DNA from: Sphingobacteriaceae bacterium
GTDB taxonomy: Bacteria > Bacteroidota > Bacteroidia > B-17B0 > Aurantibacillaceae
Length of the DNA stretch: 64,000 bases
Reading direction: 5' to 3'
Assembly (NCBI GenBank): GCA_016715905.1
Contig: JADJXI010000020.1
Location: 248,001-312,000, forward strand
Position 1 is the first letter of the stretch. Each line of letters opens with the position of its first letter. The notes under the pieces were generated by a model. The model was not told the origin of the DNA, searched no databases, and worked only from the letters and a program-made list of their open reading frames with translations. This document shows positions 9,992 through 19,183 of this stretch, piece after piece. Both the position numbers and the translations under genes were made by a program.

Positions 9992-10324
9992 ATGGAAAAT
10001 GACTTTTTTGAGTTGGTGTACCAGGTAGTTCGATTAGTGCCAAAAGGTAGAGTAACCACTTATGGCGCAATTGCCAAGTATTTAGGGGCTCCAACATCTT
10101 CAAGAGTGGTTGGATATGCAATGAATGGTGCACATCATAAAACTCCTAAGGTGCCTGCACATCGTGTTGTGAATCGCAAGGGACTTTTAACCGGTAAGCA
10201 TCACTTTGATAATCCTTTTCAGATGCAGGAATTATTGGAAAAAGAAAAAGTAAAAGTGCATAATGATGCAATAATAAACTTTGAAAATTTGTTTTGGGAC
10301 CCGGCGAAAGAATTACAACTTTAA
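9992..10324 (+). CDS. Alkyltransferase-like (ATL) protein, MGMT family
   Basis: A 110-residue protein with the DNA-binding fold of O6-alkylguanine-DNA alkyltransferase (GRVTTYGAIAKYLG, VGYAMNGA). The active-site PCHR is replaced by PAHR (KVPAHRVVN), so it cannot accept an alkyl group; such ATL proteins flag alkylated guanine for nucleotide excision repair. An in-frame ATG at 9980 directly abuts the terminator T-run, so I chose the ATG at 9992, which gives the family-like start MENDFFELVY. The gene converges with the DUF1761 gene, three bases apart. Confidence 0.88.
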   Translation: MENDFFELVYQVVRLVPKGRVTTYGAIAKYLGAPTSSRVVGYAMNGAHHKTPKVPAHRVVNRKGLLTGKHHFDNPFQMQELLEKEKVKVHNDAIINFENLFWDPAKELQL

Positions 10325-10327
10325 AGC

Positions 10328-10828
10328 TTACATTAAGCCGGAAACTAATCCGCCCATAATTGCCATACAAGCAATCCAAAATCCGGCATTAATCGCAATG
10401 TATTTGAAATTCTTCCTTTCAAATAACGCATTAACTCCAATAATTGGTAACGCAATCATAATACCACCAATGATGCCATGAAACGCGCCATGCTTAAATG
10501 TTCTGAAGTTGGTTCCGGTTTTTTCAAATATGGATTGAATAAACAAACCTGTTTCAGAATTAGGATCGTTTGCGCTAGCTTCATTTGCGAATAGTGAAAA
10601 AATATGCACTTGATGTATTGTAAGTGTAATCATTGCAAAAGCAATAAATAAGCTAAATAAATAAGTCAACCCAAAAATCAAAGCCATATTAGCACCTTTC
10701 ATTTTGTCTTCTGTAATTGATGCAGCAGACATCCAGGCCTTGCCAAATACTTTAGGATTGTACCAAATAAAACCAAGGATTAGCGGAGTTACCGCTGCAA
10801 CAAATGGAATGTAAAAGTGGAATTTCAT
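10328..10828 (-). CDS. DUF1761 family membrane protein
   Basis: A 166-residue protein that looks like the DUF1761 family, with four hydrophobic helices (about residues 5-22, 48-70, 112-132 and 143-164) and the typical early stretch LGFIWYNPKVFGKAWM. The function is unknown. It follows dnaN on the same strand after 11 bases and is probably cotranscribed with it, which suggests convenience rather than a shared role. Confidence 0.8.
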   Translation of the reverse strand: MKFHFYIPFVAAVTPLILGFIWYNPKVFGKAWMSAASITEDKMKGANMALIFGLTYLFSLFIAFAMITLTIHQVHIFSLFANEASANDPNSETGLFIQSIFEKTGTNFRTFKHGAFHGIIGGIMIALPIIGVNALFERKNFKYIAINAGFWIACMAIMGGLVSGLM

Positions 10829-10839
10829 ATTGATTACTT

Positions 10840-11961
10840 TTAATTGTTTAACATAACTGGCATAACCAACATCAATACATCTTCGGCCGGATTAGCTTTA
10901 TTGTTTGGTAAAATAATTCCGGCACGATTAGGTGCGCTCATTTCTAGTATAATTTCATCCGATTCTAAATTACTTACCATTTCAACCAAAAATCTAGAAT
11001 TAAAACCAATTTCCATGTCTTCACCAACATAAGTACAAGTTAATGTTTCGTGACCTTCATTTGCAAAATCCAAATCTTCTGCACTTACTCTCAACTGACT
11101 TCCTGTTACTTTAACACGGATTTGGTGTGTAGCCTTATTTGAAAATACACTTACTCTTTTTAACGCACCTAAAAACGCACTTCTGTCTATTGTTAATTTG
11201 TTTGGATTTTGTTTTGGAATTACTGCTTCGTAGTTTGGATACTTACCATCAATTAAACGACAAATCAATTTAATATTCCCAAAGTTGAACAAGGCATTTG
11301 TTTTATTAAATTCAATTTTAACCGCATCATCAACGCCAGCCAATAATGTTTTTAAAACATGTAATGGTTTTTTAGGCATAATAAAACTTGCGGCTGTTCC
11401 TGCCTTTGCGTCATTACGCGTATAACGAACTAATTTATGAGCATCAGTAGCAACAAAAATAGTATTGTTTTCATTGAATTGACAAAACACACCGCTCATC
11501 ACTGGTCGTAAGTCATCATTTCCTGTAGCAAAAATGGTTTTATTTATAGCATTTGCTAATACATCGCTTTTAATTACCATAGAAGTTTGCGACTCAAGCT
11601 TAGCCAATTTCGGATACTCTTCTCCCTTTTGCCCACTGATATTATAATCTCCTGTTTCCGTTTTTAGTTTTACAGACTGTTTAGTTTTATCTACAATAAA
11701 CGAAATAGGCTGCTCTGGTAAATTGGATAAAGCTTCCATTAAGGTTTTAGCCGGAATGGCAATACTTCCGCTTTCGTTGGAATCTACTTTTATTGACGTG
11801 GTGATTGTTGTTTCCATATCACTTGCCGATAAAGTTAATTCACCTTTATGCAACTCAAAAAGAAAACAATCCAAAATAGGAATTGTGTTGTTTGTATTTA
11901 AAACGCCTCCAATAGCTTTTAAGTGTTTGAGGAGGGAAGAGGTTGATACTACAAAATTCAT
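10840..11961 (-). CDS. dnaN: DNA polymerase III subunit beta (sliding clamp)
   Basis: A 373-residue beta clamp of the usual length, made of three clamp domains. Recognisable features are the N-terminal MNFVVSTSSLLKHL, NTIPILDCFLFEL, the FATGNDDLRPVMSGV segment and the family C-terminus LMLVMPVMLNN. It dimerises around DNA and tethers the replicative polymerase. No dnaA or recF is next to it, so this is not an origin-type dnaA-dnaN arrangement. A -7 element lies at 12011-12018, giving a leader of about 40 bases. Confidence 0.97.
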   Translation of the reverse strand: MNFVVSTSSLLKHLKAIGGVLNTNNTIPILDCFLFELHKGELTLSASDMETTITTSIKVDSNESGSIAIPAKTLMEALSNLPEQPISFIVDKTKQSVKLKTETGDYNISGQKGEEYPKLAKLESQTSMVIKSDVLANAINKTIFATGNDDLRPVMSGVFCQFNENNTIFVATDAHKLVRYTRNDAKAGTAASFIMPKKPLHVLKTLLAGVDDAVKIEFNKTNALFNFGNIKLICRLIDGKYPNYEAVIPKQNPNKLTIDRSAFLGALKRVSVFSNKATHQIRVKVTGSQLRVSAEDLDFANEGHETLTCTYVGEDMEIGFNSRFLVEMVSNLESDEIILEMSAPNRAGIILPNNKANPAEDVLMLVMPVMLNN

Positions 11962-12010
11962 AAACTGAAATTAAAGTTTTACTTGTGAATGAGCCATTTG
12001 GCACAATAAA

Positions 12011-12018
12011 CAAAATTA
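12011..12018 (-). promoter_or_regulatory. -7 element upstream of dnaN
   Basis: The minus strand reads TAATTTTG, an exact match to the Bacteroidota -7 consensus TAnnTTTG, 49 bases before the dnaN ATG. I see no clear TTG at the expected -33 spacing, so confidence is moderate. Confidence 0.45.
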
Positions 12019-12063
12019 GTTGTACAGAGGGAAAGGACCCTTTTAATTAAGCTTAGTTTTAAG

Positions 12064-13101
12064 CTACTTTTTAACAGTTGCGGGTAAAAAATAATTGGAA
12101 TTAATAAGCAGTTTACCAAATACAAAATTTTGAACCAGGGCCCATTCTTTGTCGTTTTCAAATCTTAAAAACATTCGGTCTGGATCATAGTCATACTTTA
12201 CACCATGTTCCATCGCTAACATGGGTGAAGCTTTTTTGTAATAAAACTTATATGCAGACTGCCTAAAATTATTCTCGTTAACGGTTACAATTGCAAATGG
12301 CCCTACTTTGTGGAGAGAGTCCTCTAGTTTTTTATTTACGCCTGTAATTAATCCCTCATATTGTAGATTTTGAAAATAGGCAATGTATTGTTTCATTTTA
12401 AATTCATCAAAAGGCAATTGTTTGCCTTCTGAATCTAACAAAGAAAAGGTTTTGGTATCCGTAAGCTGAATTCCAAATGAGGAATCGGGTGATTGCGTGT
12501 ATTTAACCGTGATGCTTTTAATCTGAGGAGGAATAAAATTAATAACCGTTCTGTCTCTCCACTCACTTTCTTTTGCGATATAACGCGGAATAAGATAACC
12601 AACAAAGCCGGGAATAAAACAAACAAAGGGTTCGTCAAAATTTTCACCGGAATCGATATCCGTTAAAAGCATGTACGACCCTTCTGAATCCGGAGTTTCA
12701 TGTCCAATATAATATTGTTTAACCAACTCATCCCCATTATAAATTTCAATCTTTAAGGCACTTGAAGCCATAACTTTGATCACGTTATCCAATGCTTTTT
12801 TATTCACAGGCATTTTCACTTCAACATTCCGGATGGCTTCCATTAAGTTTAATATGGCATCCGTTCTGCAGGGGTACTTATCATTTACTATCCATCCGGA
12901 TTTTGTTCTCTGTAAATTACTTTTATCACCTTCTTTATCGGCAATGAAAATTCTGGTAATGGAAGCGGTGTCCTTAATTTTAAAATCTCGAGCGGCACTG
13001 TCCACTGTGCTTGCTTTACCCTTTTTTTTGTAAATTATTATTGCGCAAATAATAGTGATACTAAAAACTGCCAATAATATTTTTGTAGATTTTTTACTCA
13101 T
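12064..13101 (-). CDS. DUF4340 domain-containing protein
   Basis: A 345-residue protein with one N-terminal signal-anchor helix (residues 8-24, followed by KKKG) and an extracytoplasmic part matching the DUF4340 pattern (SGWIVNDKYPCRTDAILNLM, KIEIYNGDE, YYIGHETPDSEGSYML). DUF4340 proteins are often found with gliding or ABC-transporter genes, but their function is not established. It is upstream of dnaN on the same strand, with about 100 bases between them. The next gene upstream is the SprF-like gene at 13167, so a surface-related role is possible. Confidence 0.8.
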   Translation of the reverse strand: MSKKSTKILLAVFSITIICAIIIYKKKGKASTVDSAARDFKIKDTASITRIFIADKEGDKSNLQRTKSGWIVNDKYPCRTDAILNLMEAIRNVEVKMPVNKKALDNVIKVMASSALKIEIYNGDELVKQYYIGHETPDSEGSYMLLTDIDSGENFDEPFVCFIPGFVGYLIPRYIAKESEWRDRTVINFIPPQIKSITVKYTQSPDSSFGIQLTDTKTFSLLDSEGKQLPFDEFKMKQYIAYFQNLQYEGLITGVNKKLEDSLHKVGPFAIVTVNENNFRQSAYKFYYKKASPMLAMEHGVKYDYDPDRMFLRFENDKEWALVQNFVFGKLLINSNYFLPATVKK

Positions 13102-13166
13102 CTTTTAAATTAAAATAACGGAGATAAAAAATTAGGGTTTACGAATAAAAGAAAATGAAGAACAGC

Positions 13167-14210
13167 TTACTTATATTCATTTCTCGAATCAAATAATGAT
13201 CCGGATAAAACATTGTATCTTAAACTCACTTCAAATCCACCAAAATATTTTGTAGCTGTTCTGTAACCAGATACATTCATATCGTAAGACAACCCTATTG
13301 CTAAGTCGGCACGTTCAAAAATTATTTTATAAATAAACGCATCCTGACTTCTATAAAACAATCCTGCACCGATTGAATTTTCAGTTTTTTGTCCGGTTGT
13401 TTTTGTACCGGTTCTTGTACGGAATTTTATATAAGTACCTGTAACATATTCCCAAGCCTGATATTGCTTATTCACCATCAATGCGGGGGAGAAAGAAAAT
13501 TTTGTGTCTTCAACATCTAATCTTGCACTTACCATATTGGTCCACCTAACCGGTAATTTATACTCACTGCCTGCCCAGAATTCTTGTGTTGGTCTGTTAA
13601 TATGAAAGGCTCCAACAGAAACCATAACAGAAGTTACGTCGTCGTGGTCTTGATCTGTTTTAACTTTAGAATATCTCCAAGAAACACCAGTTCCAATGTC
13701 TGTGGTTGTAAATTGTCTGTATTTGCTTTCCTCACCACTATTTTTTTCCGGATTAATTATATTCCCGTCAAATTGAGAACCGTAAGATAAATTAGTATAA
13801 ACTGCGCTAGTAGCATCCGCACCGGCATTAAACCCAACACTTAAGATGTTGTGCTTATTCAGTTTAAGGATACCGGAAATATTTAGTGTAGCATTAGTAC
13901 GACTGATTTTGGCGGCACCTGCACGATCATTAAATAAAACAAAGCCAAGCCCTAAAAATGTTTTTCTTTTCTTAGACTTAAAAAGCCCACCGTCCATTGA
14001 AACTGCAGTAGTTTGGAATGGATTTCCCATCGCGGCCCATTGACTTCTATAATTTACAGAAGCACGAAAATATCCATCAAAAAAACCGGTATTTGCCGGA
14101 CTCATGATTAATGGAGTTTCCATTACCTGAGAAAAATGAATATCCTGTGCTTTAACCTTTGCAGATAAAGTGAAAATTAAAACACCAATTGCTAAATAAA
14201 TTTTTTTCAT
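13167..14210 (-). CDS. PorP/SprF family type IX secretion-associated membrane protein
   Basis: A 347-residue protein with a signal peptide (MKKIYLAIGVLIFTLSAKVKA) and a PorP/SprF body: QDIHFSQVMETPLIMSPANT near the start is the family signature, followed by an alternating beta-barrel pattern. It is an outer-membrane partner for secretion or attachment of T9SS cargo. I use the ATG at 14210; a TTG at 14225 would also be in frame but would put extra residues before the signal peptide. It lies 15 bases after the CotH-like gene, which carries a gliding-type CTD, so the two form a cargo-partner pair like SprB-SprF. Confidence 0.9.
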   Translation of the reverse strand: MKKIYLAIGVLIFTLSAKVKAQDIHFSQVMETPLIMSPANTGFFDGYFRASVNYRSQWAAMGNPFQTTAVSMDGGLFKSKKRKTFLGLGFVLFNDRAGAAKISRTNATLNISGILKLNKHNILSVGFNAGADATSAVYTNLSYGSQFDGNIINPEKNSGEESKYRQFTTTDIGTGVSWRYSKVKTDQDHDDVTSVMVSVGAFHINRPTQEFWAGSEYKLPVRWTNMVSARLDVEDTKFSFSPALMVNKQYQAWEYVTGTYIKFRTRTGTKTTGQKTENSIGAGLFYRSQDAFIYKIIFERADLAIGLSYDMNVSGYRTATKYFGGFEVSLRYNVLSGSLFDSRNEYK

Positions 14211-14225
14211 AGCTTTTAAAAACAA

Positions 14226-17033
14226 CTATCGTAACAAAGTAACATTTCCTTTTAACATCTTCGGTTCGCCGTACACATTTTTATATGTAATTACATACGC
14301 ATATACTCCGGTTTGAGCAATTCTGCTTTCGTAATAACCATCCCATCCTTTTTCAGGATCAGTGCTTCTAAATACTTCCTGGCCCCATCGATTCCAAATA
14401 ATAAATTCATATTCGGTTACATGTAGCGCACTGCCTTGCGGCTTAAAAACATCATTATTAGCATCCCCGTTTGGAGTAAATCCGGTAGGCATCACAATAT
14501 CGGATGTAATATCAGTAAAGTACGCAATCACTTCTTCATCTTGATTAAAATCAATGGCCACAGAATCTAAACTTAAAGGTGCCCCATGTTTAGTGACATG
14601 CCTTTTGAACTCCCAATGGTGAAATACATGTGTAGTAGAAGTTGGTATGGCTTTAAAATTCATTTGCGTTGTGTAATACTGACCTTGCCAAATATAATTC
14701 GGAAGCACAACTGTGTTTAATTTAACAACACCTGACTCGGGTGGATAAACATCAACTTTAATACTATAAGGGGTTTGAGATCCATAACAAGTACCAGGTG
14801 AACCAAGGGCATTTTTCATGAACTCGCAACGCTTTTCAATTATCCTTCTTAGCCGAACCGTATTCGTATCATAATCTCCCATTACACTCGAAAAGGTGCT
14901 GGTAGGTAGTGAACTCGGATCTTCCTGAAAGCGTAACTCTTTTTGAAATAATTCAACCACGCAATCGTAATGAGCTAATATATTTTCACACTTAAATGCG
15001 CCGTTTAATAAATCCATATAACGGTTCTTGTATTCCAACTGAAAAGCCTTGTTTCCGGTTACCGGATGCATCAGGAAACTTAAAATTCTTCCGTGTCCAT
15101 TTCCAGCTAAGGGGCTGGGATTATAAGGAGCAGTATAAGATGCACATGGAGATGTAAACGGACTATTATACATTAAAGTATTGGTGTTTATGGCTGTGAA
15201 ATTTAAAACAGAAGGCATATTCCATAAATAATAATGCCATCTTTCACCTTGATGCGCCTGACTTAAGCCTCTTCCAAAAGCAATATTGTTATTCCAAATA
15301 TCACTGTTCATCATATAGCTGTTTACAATATGATAATCAATAAAACTGTTTTTATCCAAGCGCGACATTAAAGTGTTATAAAATGTTTGTCCACCCATAG
15401 CACCGGAATACTGAGCAGCATAATCATAAACTTCTTTTTTGAAACGGTCTAAAGGATTATTGAACGGAAAAGCAGTTCGGTAATCTTCTTCAAAATGTTC
15501 AACATAGGAATCTACCCCCTGATGATATCTTTGCAAATAAATGGAATCACGTGGTTGTCCTTTATAATAACTCGTATAATACCAATCGTAAACCTCACGC
15601 AAATTAAATGCTCCCTGATACATACCATTGATAAATAATATCATTGGTTTCATATGCAGTGGGTTTACATCCAAATTATATTTGATCGCTAAAGATTGCA
15701 AAAATACATCTCGTATTCCTGTTCCACCTGAACTCATGGGAGTTATATCACCATTTTTTCGAGAATGACTTTCGTAATCTCCGGAATGAACATGTAATGT
15801 TGGGAATATTGTTCGGCTAGAGGTACCTAAACATGCATTATTGAAAATTTTACCTTCAAAATTACAGCCAAATCCTCTTCGATCATCAATGTTTACATAA
15901 AACCCTCTTTGACCGGTTGCCCAGGCTTCTTGTATGGGTTTGTGAATTGCGCCATAACCTTCAGTCCACTGTGTTTTATTATCAAAGTATTCAACGTGTA
16001 CTGTAGGGTCATAAGCAGCGGGTGATCTGAACCAATTGGTATCGGTGCAGCCCATAGTTACGGCCATCACACTAAATCTTGGATCAAGGTTATCTAAACT
16101 TCCGTTAATGTCTGAGAAATAGGTATTGGTTTGACAAAAACTTGGTAAATAGTTTGGAAGATTTGGCAAGCAATAACTTTTATAAGCTAAGGTAGGATCA
16201 CAAGATCCGGCAGGCAATTTCGGAAAAGTCATAGCCCTAACCACCATATTATCTAAGATAATTAAAGGGTTTGCTCCGCATAAACCGGGATTAGTATACG
16301 TGTAAACCGGATCGGTATATGTGGGTATACAACCATTAGTAGTGTAATGTATTTCGTAACAATTAAGGGTATCCGAACTATCGTATGGATTTTGTTTATC
16401 CGTTAAAAACATATCTAAAGATTGACCAATTTGTCCCCATCCTGCCTGTGGAGTAAAGGTTGGCATAGGTAAATAATCAATATAATAACCCGCCGGAGGA
16501 TTTGCTAAGCTAAAGGAGTGCGCGGTGAACACTCTCCATCCGCCAACGCCCATAACATTTTTATCAACGCGCCCACGGGTATGACCTGCCATTGTTTTTT
16601 GAACAAAAACCGAATCACGAATAACACCATTGGGCGTTGTTAAAATCAACCATTGATTTTTACATTGATCGATATTAAAGCTAGAGTGATAGAACCAATT
16701 ATTTCCGATTTGACGAGCTTCATTTTTTCCGGTTAAATAAACAATCCCAATTTTGTCAACGCCCAACGTAAATGTTGCCGGAAATTGCCATTTATACAGG
16801 TTATTTCTGTCGTTACTTAAAAAATATCCCCCGAGTGATACAGAGAAGGTGTGATTATTTAAAATCTCAACCCAATCACTTTTTACCCCATAGTTATCGG
16901 AAATGACATAGTTACCCATACTGTATTCATTCAATACAATAGCAATACTATTTGAAATTTGTGCGTTTGATTTGTTATAAAACCCCGATAAGGTAAGTAT
17001 CGCAACTACTAAAATTAAGCCTTTTTTGACCAT
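14226..17033 (-). CDS. Secreted CotH-like protein with lamin-tail domain and gliding-type (type B) C-terminal domain
   Basis: A 935-residue secreted protein. After the signal peptide (about residues 1-24) comes a lamin-tail-like domain (residues 30-130, NEYSMGNYVISDNYGVKSDW), then a CotH-kinase-like region (about 330-700: INGMYQGAFNLREVYDWYY, FIDYHIVNSYMMNSDIWNNN) and a C-terminal gliding-motility sorting domain (TGFTPNGDANNDVF, IWNRWGQEVF, KGWDGYY). CotH kinases usually end this region with a WDxD metal-binding motif; here it reads LWNMPSV, so catalysis is doubtful. It is exported by T9SS and probably needs the SprF-like protein encoded just downstream. Confidence 0.85.
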   Translation of the reverse strand: MVKKGLILVVAILTLSGFYNKSNAQISNSIAIVLNEYSMGNYVISDNYGVKSDWVEILNNHTFSVSLGGYFLSNDRNNLYKWQFPATFTLGVDKIGIVYLTGKNEARQIGNNWFYHSSFNIDQCKNQWLILTTPNGVIRDSVFVQKTMAGHTRGRVDKNVMGVGGWRVFTAHSFSLANPPAGYYIDYLPMPTFTPQAGWGQIGQSLDMFLTDKQNPYDSSDTLNCYEIHYTTNGCIPTYTDPVYTYTNPGLCGANPLIILDNMVVRAMTFPKLPAGSCDPTLAYKSYCLPNLPNYLPSFCQTNTYFSDINGSLDNLDPRFSVMAVTMGCTDTNWFRSPAAYDPTVHVEYFDNKTQWTEGYGAIHKPIQEAWATGQRGFYVNIDDRRGFGCNFEGKIFNNACLGTSSRTIFPTLHVHSGDYESHSRKNGDITPMSSGGTGIRDVFLQSLAIKYNLDVNPLHMKPMILFINGMYQGAFNLREVYDWYYTSYYKGQPRDSIYLQRYHQGVDSYVEHFEEDYRTAFPFNNPLDRFKKEVYDYAAQYSGAMGGQTFYNTLMSRLDKNSFIDYHIVNSYMMNSDIWNNNIAFGRGLSQAHQGERWHYYLWNMPSVLNFTAINTNTLMYNSPFTSPCASYTAPYNPSPLAGNGHGRILSFLMHPVTGNKAFQLEYKNRYMDLLNGAFKCENILAHYDCVVELFQKELRFQEDPSSLPTSTFSSVMGDYDTNTVRLRRIIEKRCEFMKNALGSPGTCYGSQTPYSIKVDVYPPESGVVKLNTVVLPNYIWQGQYYTTQMNFKAIPTSTTHVFHHWEFKRHVTKHGAPLSLDSVAIDFNQDEEVIAYFTDITSDIVMPTGFTPNGDANNDVFKPQGSALHVTEYEFIIWNRWGQEVFRSTDPEKGWDGYYESRIAQTGVYAYVITYKNVYGEPKMLKGNVTLLR

Positions 17034-17069
17034 ATTGTCACTAAAAATTTAGTTAATAGACTAAGAATC

Positions 17070-17077
17070 CAAATATA
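17070..17077 (-). promoter_or_regulatory. -7 element upstream of the CotH-like gene
   Basis: The minus strand reads TATATTTG, an exact TAnnTTTG match, 36 bases before the ATG of the CotH-sprF pair. The nearest TTTG upstream is 24 bases away, longer than ideal. Confidence 0.45.
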
Positions 17078-17188
17078 GTAATTAAGTACGTAATAAAACA
17101 GCAAATCGTTGGATAAAAGGGCAGATTTGTTAAATTAAATTTGTTAATAGATATCTCTAAATCTGTACCTTTACACTCCTTCAGTTTT

Positions 17189-19090
17189 ATGAGCGATTTT
17201 ATCCATCATGAATGCGGAGTAGCATTGGTAAGGCTACTTAAACCGCTTGATTTTTATAAAGAAAAGTACGGTTCAGCCCGGTATGGTCTTCATAAGCTCT
17301 ACCAGCTGATGGAAAAAATGATAAACCGGGGTCAAGATGGGGCAGGAATAGCTACAATAAAACTAGATGCTATTCCGGGCACCACTTATATTGACCGAAT
17401 GCGCTCCACCGAACATAAGGCTACACAGGATATTTTTGGCCAAATCAATGAATTATTCACGAAAGCACAGCAAAAGCACCCCGAATCTTACAAAAAAGCA
17501 CAATGGCAAAAACAAAACATTCCCTTTTGCGGCGAATTAATGTTAGGCCATTTAAGATATGGAACTTTTGGCCATAATAGCGTGCACAGTTGCCATCCAT
17601 TCCGCCGCCAAAATAATTGGATGAGTAGGAATTTAGTGGTTGCCGGAAATTTTAATCTCACAAATGTGGAAGAACTTTTCGGTCATTTAGTAGAATTAGG
17701 TCAGCATCCCCGAGAAGTAACAGATACGGTAACTGTAATGGAAAAAATCGGACATTTTTTAGATAAAGAGAACGACCGATTATTTAAAGTACATAAGGAA
17801 GCAGGGCATGAAAATGCTGAAATCAGTAAGCTAATACAACGCGATATTGATGTCAATTCTATTTTAACAGAGAGTAGTAAAAAATGGGATGGAGGTTATG
17901 TGATGTGTGGATTAATCGGACATGGAGACGCGTTTGTATTAAGAGATCCCAACGGAATTCGACCTGCATTTTATTATCAAGACGAGGAAATTGTAGTAGT
18001 GGCCAGTGAACGACCGGTTATTCAAACCGTTTTTAATGTTACTATTGATAAGGTGAAGGAAATGAAACCGGGGCATGCCGTAATTATTAAAAAAAATGGT
18101 CAAGTAAGTGAAGAAAAAATTATTGAACCGGGAGAAAAGAAAGCTTGTTCATTTGAACGCATTTATTTTAGTAGAGGAAACGATGCTGATATTTACAATG
18201 AGCGTATACAATTGGGCAAAAACTTAACGGAATCTGTTTTGAAAAGTGTAAATTATGATTTGGACTCTACTGTTTTCAGTTACATTCCCAATACGGCAGA
18301 GCTTGCTTTTGGCGGTTTGGTAGAAGGAATTAAACAACACAATGATTTAACACGAATTGGAAATATTTTAAAAATGAAAGGGGAATTGAGCCAGACTGAT
18401 CTTAAAAAAGTACTGGATCAACGTGCAAGAGTACACAAGGTGGTTTTAAAAGACGCAAAACAAAGAACCTTTATAACAAACGATGAAAGCAGGGATAGCC
18501 TAGTTAATCTGGTTTATGATATTACCTATGGAACCGTTCGAAAAGGAAAAGATACTTTAGTTGTTTTAGATGATAGCATTGTTAGAGGAACTACCTTGAA
18601 AAAAAGCATTTTGAAAATTTTAGATAGACTGGGTCCAAAGAAAATCATTGTTGTAAGTTCAGCTCCTCAGATTCGCTTTCCTGATTGTTACGGTATTGAT
18701 ATGGCTGTATTAAATAAATTTATCGCTTTTGAAGCCACCATTTCACTACTCAGAAAAAAAGGAAAAGAGAATTTTCTGGAAGAAATTTATGAAAAAGCTT
18801 TAGTGGAGTTTGAAAAACCTAAGGAAGACCAAATTAATGTTGTGAAGGAACTTTATGCCACTTTTTCAGTGGAGGAAATCTCAAAAGAGATTGCCGCATT
18901 AATTAAGCCAAAAGATTTAAACGCAGATTTAGAAATCATTTATCAAAGCATTGAAGGATTGCATAATGCCTGCCCAAATCATACCGGTGATTGGTACTTT
19001 ACCGGAAATTATCCAACTCCCGGAGGAAACCGCGTTAGCAATAAGGCATTTATTAATTTCATGCAAGGCAAGAATATCAGAGCCTATTAG
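17189..19090 (+). CDS. Amidophosphoribosyltransferase-like (PurF family) protein
   Basis: A 633-residue PurF-family enzyme. An N-terminal class II glutamine amidotransferase domain begins with HECGVALVRL; the Cys at residue 9 would be the nucleophile after removal of an eight-residue propeptide. A C-terminal phosphoribosyltransferase domain has the PRPP loop VVLDDSIVRGTTLKKS. It is longer than E. coli PurF (about 505 residues), matching the long paralogue common in Bacteroidota, so it may not be the main purine enzyme. I chose the ATG at 17189; the in-frame codon at 17141 would add residues before the propeptide. purS lies elsewhere in the window (28438). Confidence 0.88.
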   Translation: MSDFIHHECGVALVRLLKPLDFYKEKYGSARYGLHKLYQLMEKMINRGQDGAGIATIKLDAIPGTTYIDRMRSTEHKATQDIFGQINELFTKAQQKHPESYKKAQWQKQNIPFCGELMLGHLRYGTFGHNSVHSCHPFRRQNNWMSRNLVVAGNFNLTNVEELFGHLVELGQHPREVTDTVTVMEKIGHFLDKENDRLFKVHKEAGHENAEISKLIQRDIDVNSILTESSKKWDGGYVMCGLIGHGDAFVLRDPNGIRPAFYYQDEEIVVVASERPVIQTVFNVTIDKVKEMKPGHAVIIKKNGQVSEEKIIEPGEKKACSFERIYFSRGNDADIYNERIQLGKNLTESVLKSVNYDLDSTVFSYIPNTAELAFGGLVEGIKQHNDLTRIGNILKMKGELSQTDLKKVLDQRARVHKVVLKDAKQRTFITNDESRDSLVNLVYDITYGTVRKGKDTLVVLDDSIVRGTTLKKSILKILDRLGPKKIIVVSSAPQIRFPDCYGIDMAVLNKFIAFEATISLLRKKGKENFLEEIYEKALVEFEKPKEDQINVVKELYATFSVEEISKEIAALIKPKDLNADLEIIYQSIEGLHNACPNHTGDWYFTGNYPTPGGNRVSNKAFINFMQGKNIRAY

Positions 19091-19140
19091 TAAGTACGAA
19101 GTTAGAATGGAGAAGTAAGAAGTTAAGCTAGTGAAGTTAG
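19091..19140. repeat. Degenerate GAAGT-type low-complexity repeat
   Basis: After the PurF-like stop codon the sequence is built of variants of GAAGTTAG/GAAGTAAG (four or five imperfect copies). Such stretches are found between genes in many Bacteroidota; whether it recurs in this genome cannot be seen here. Confidence 0.4.
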
Positions 19141-19183
19141 CCTATTTATTGGTTATTCGCCTATAGTAATTCGGACTTGCATA

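Noticed and set aside
10281..10481. Plus-strand frame overlapping the end of the ATL gene and DUF1761
   Set aside because: It overlaps two real genes on different frames and has no coding signature of its own.
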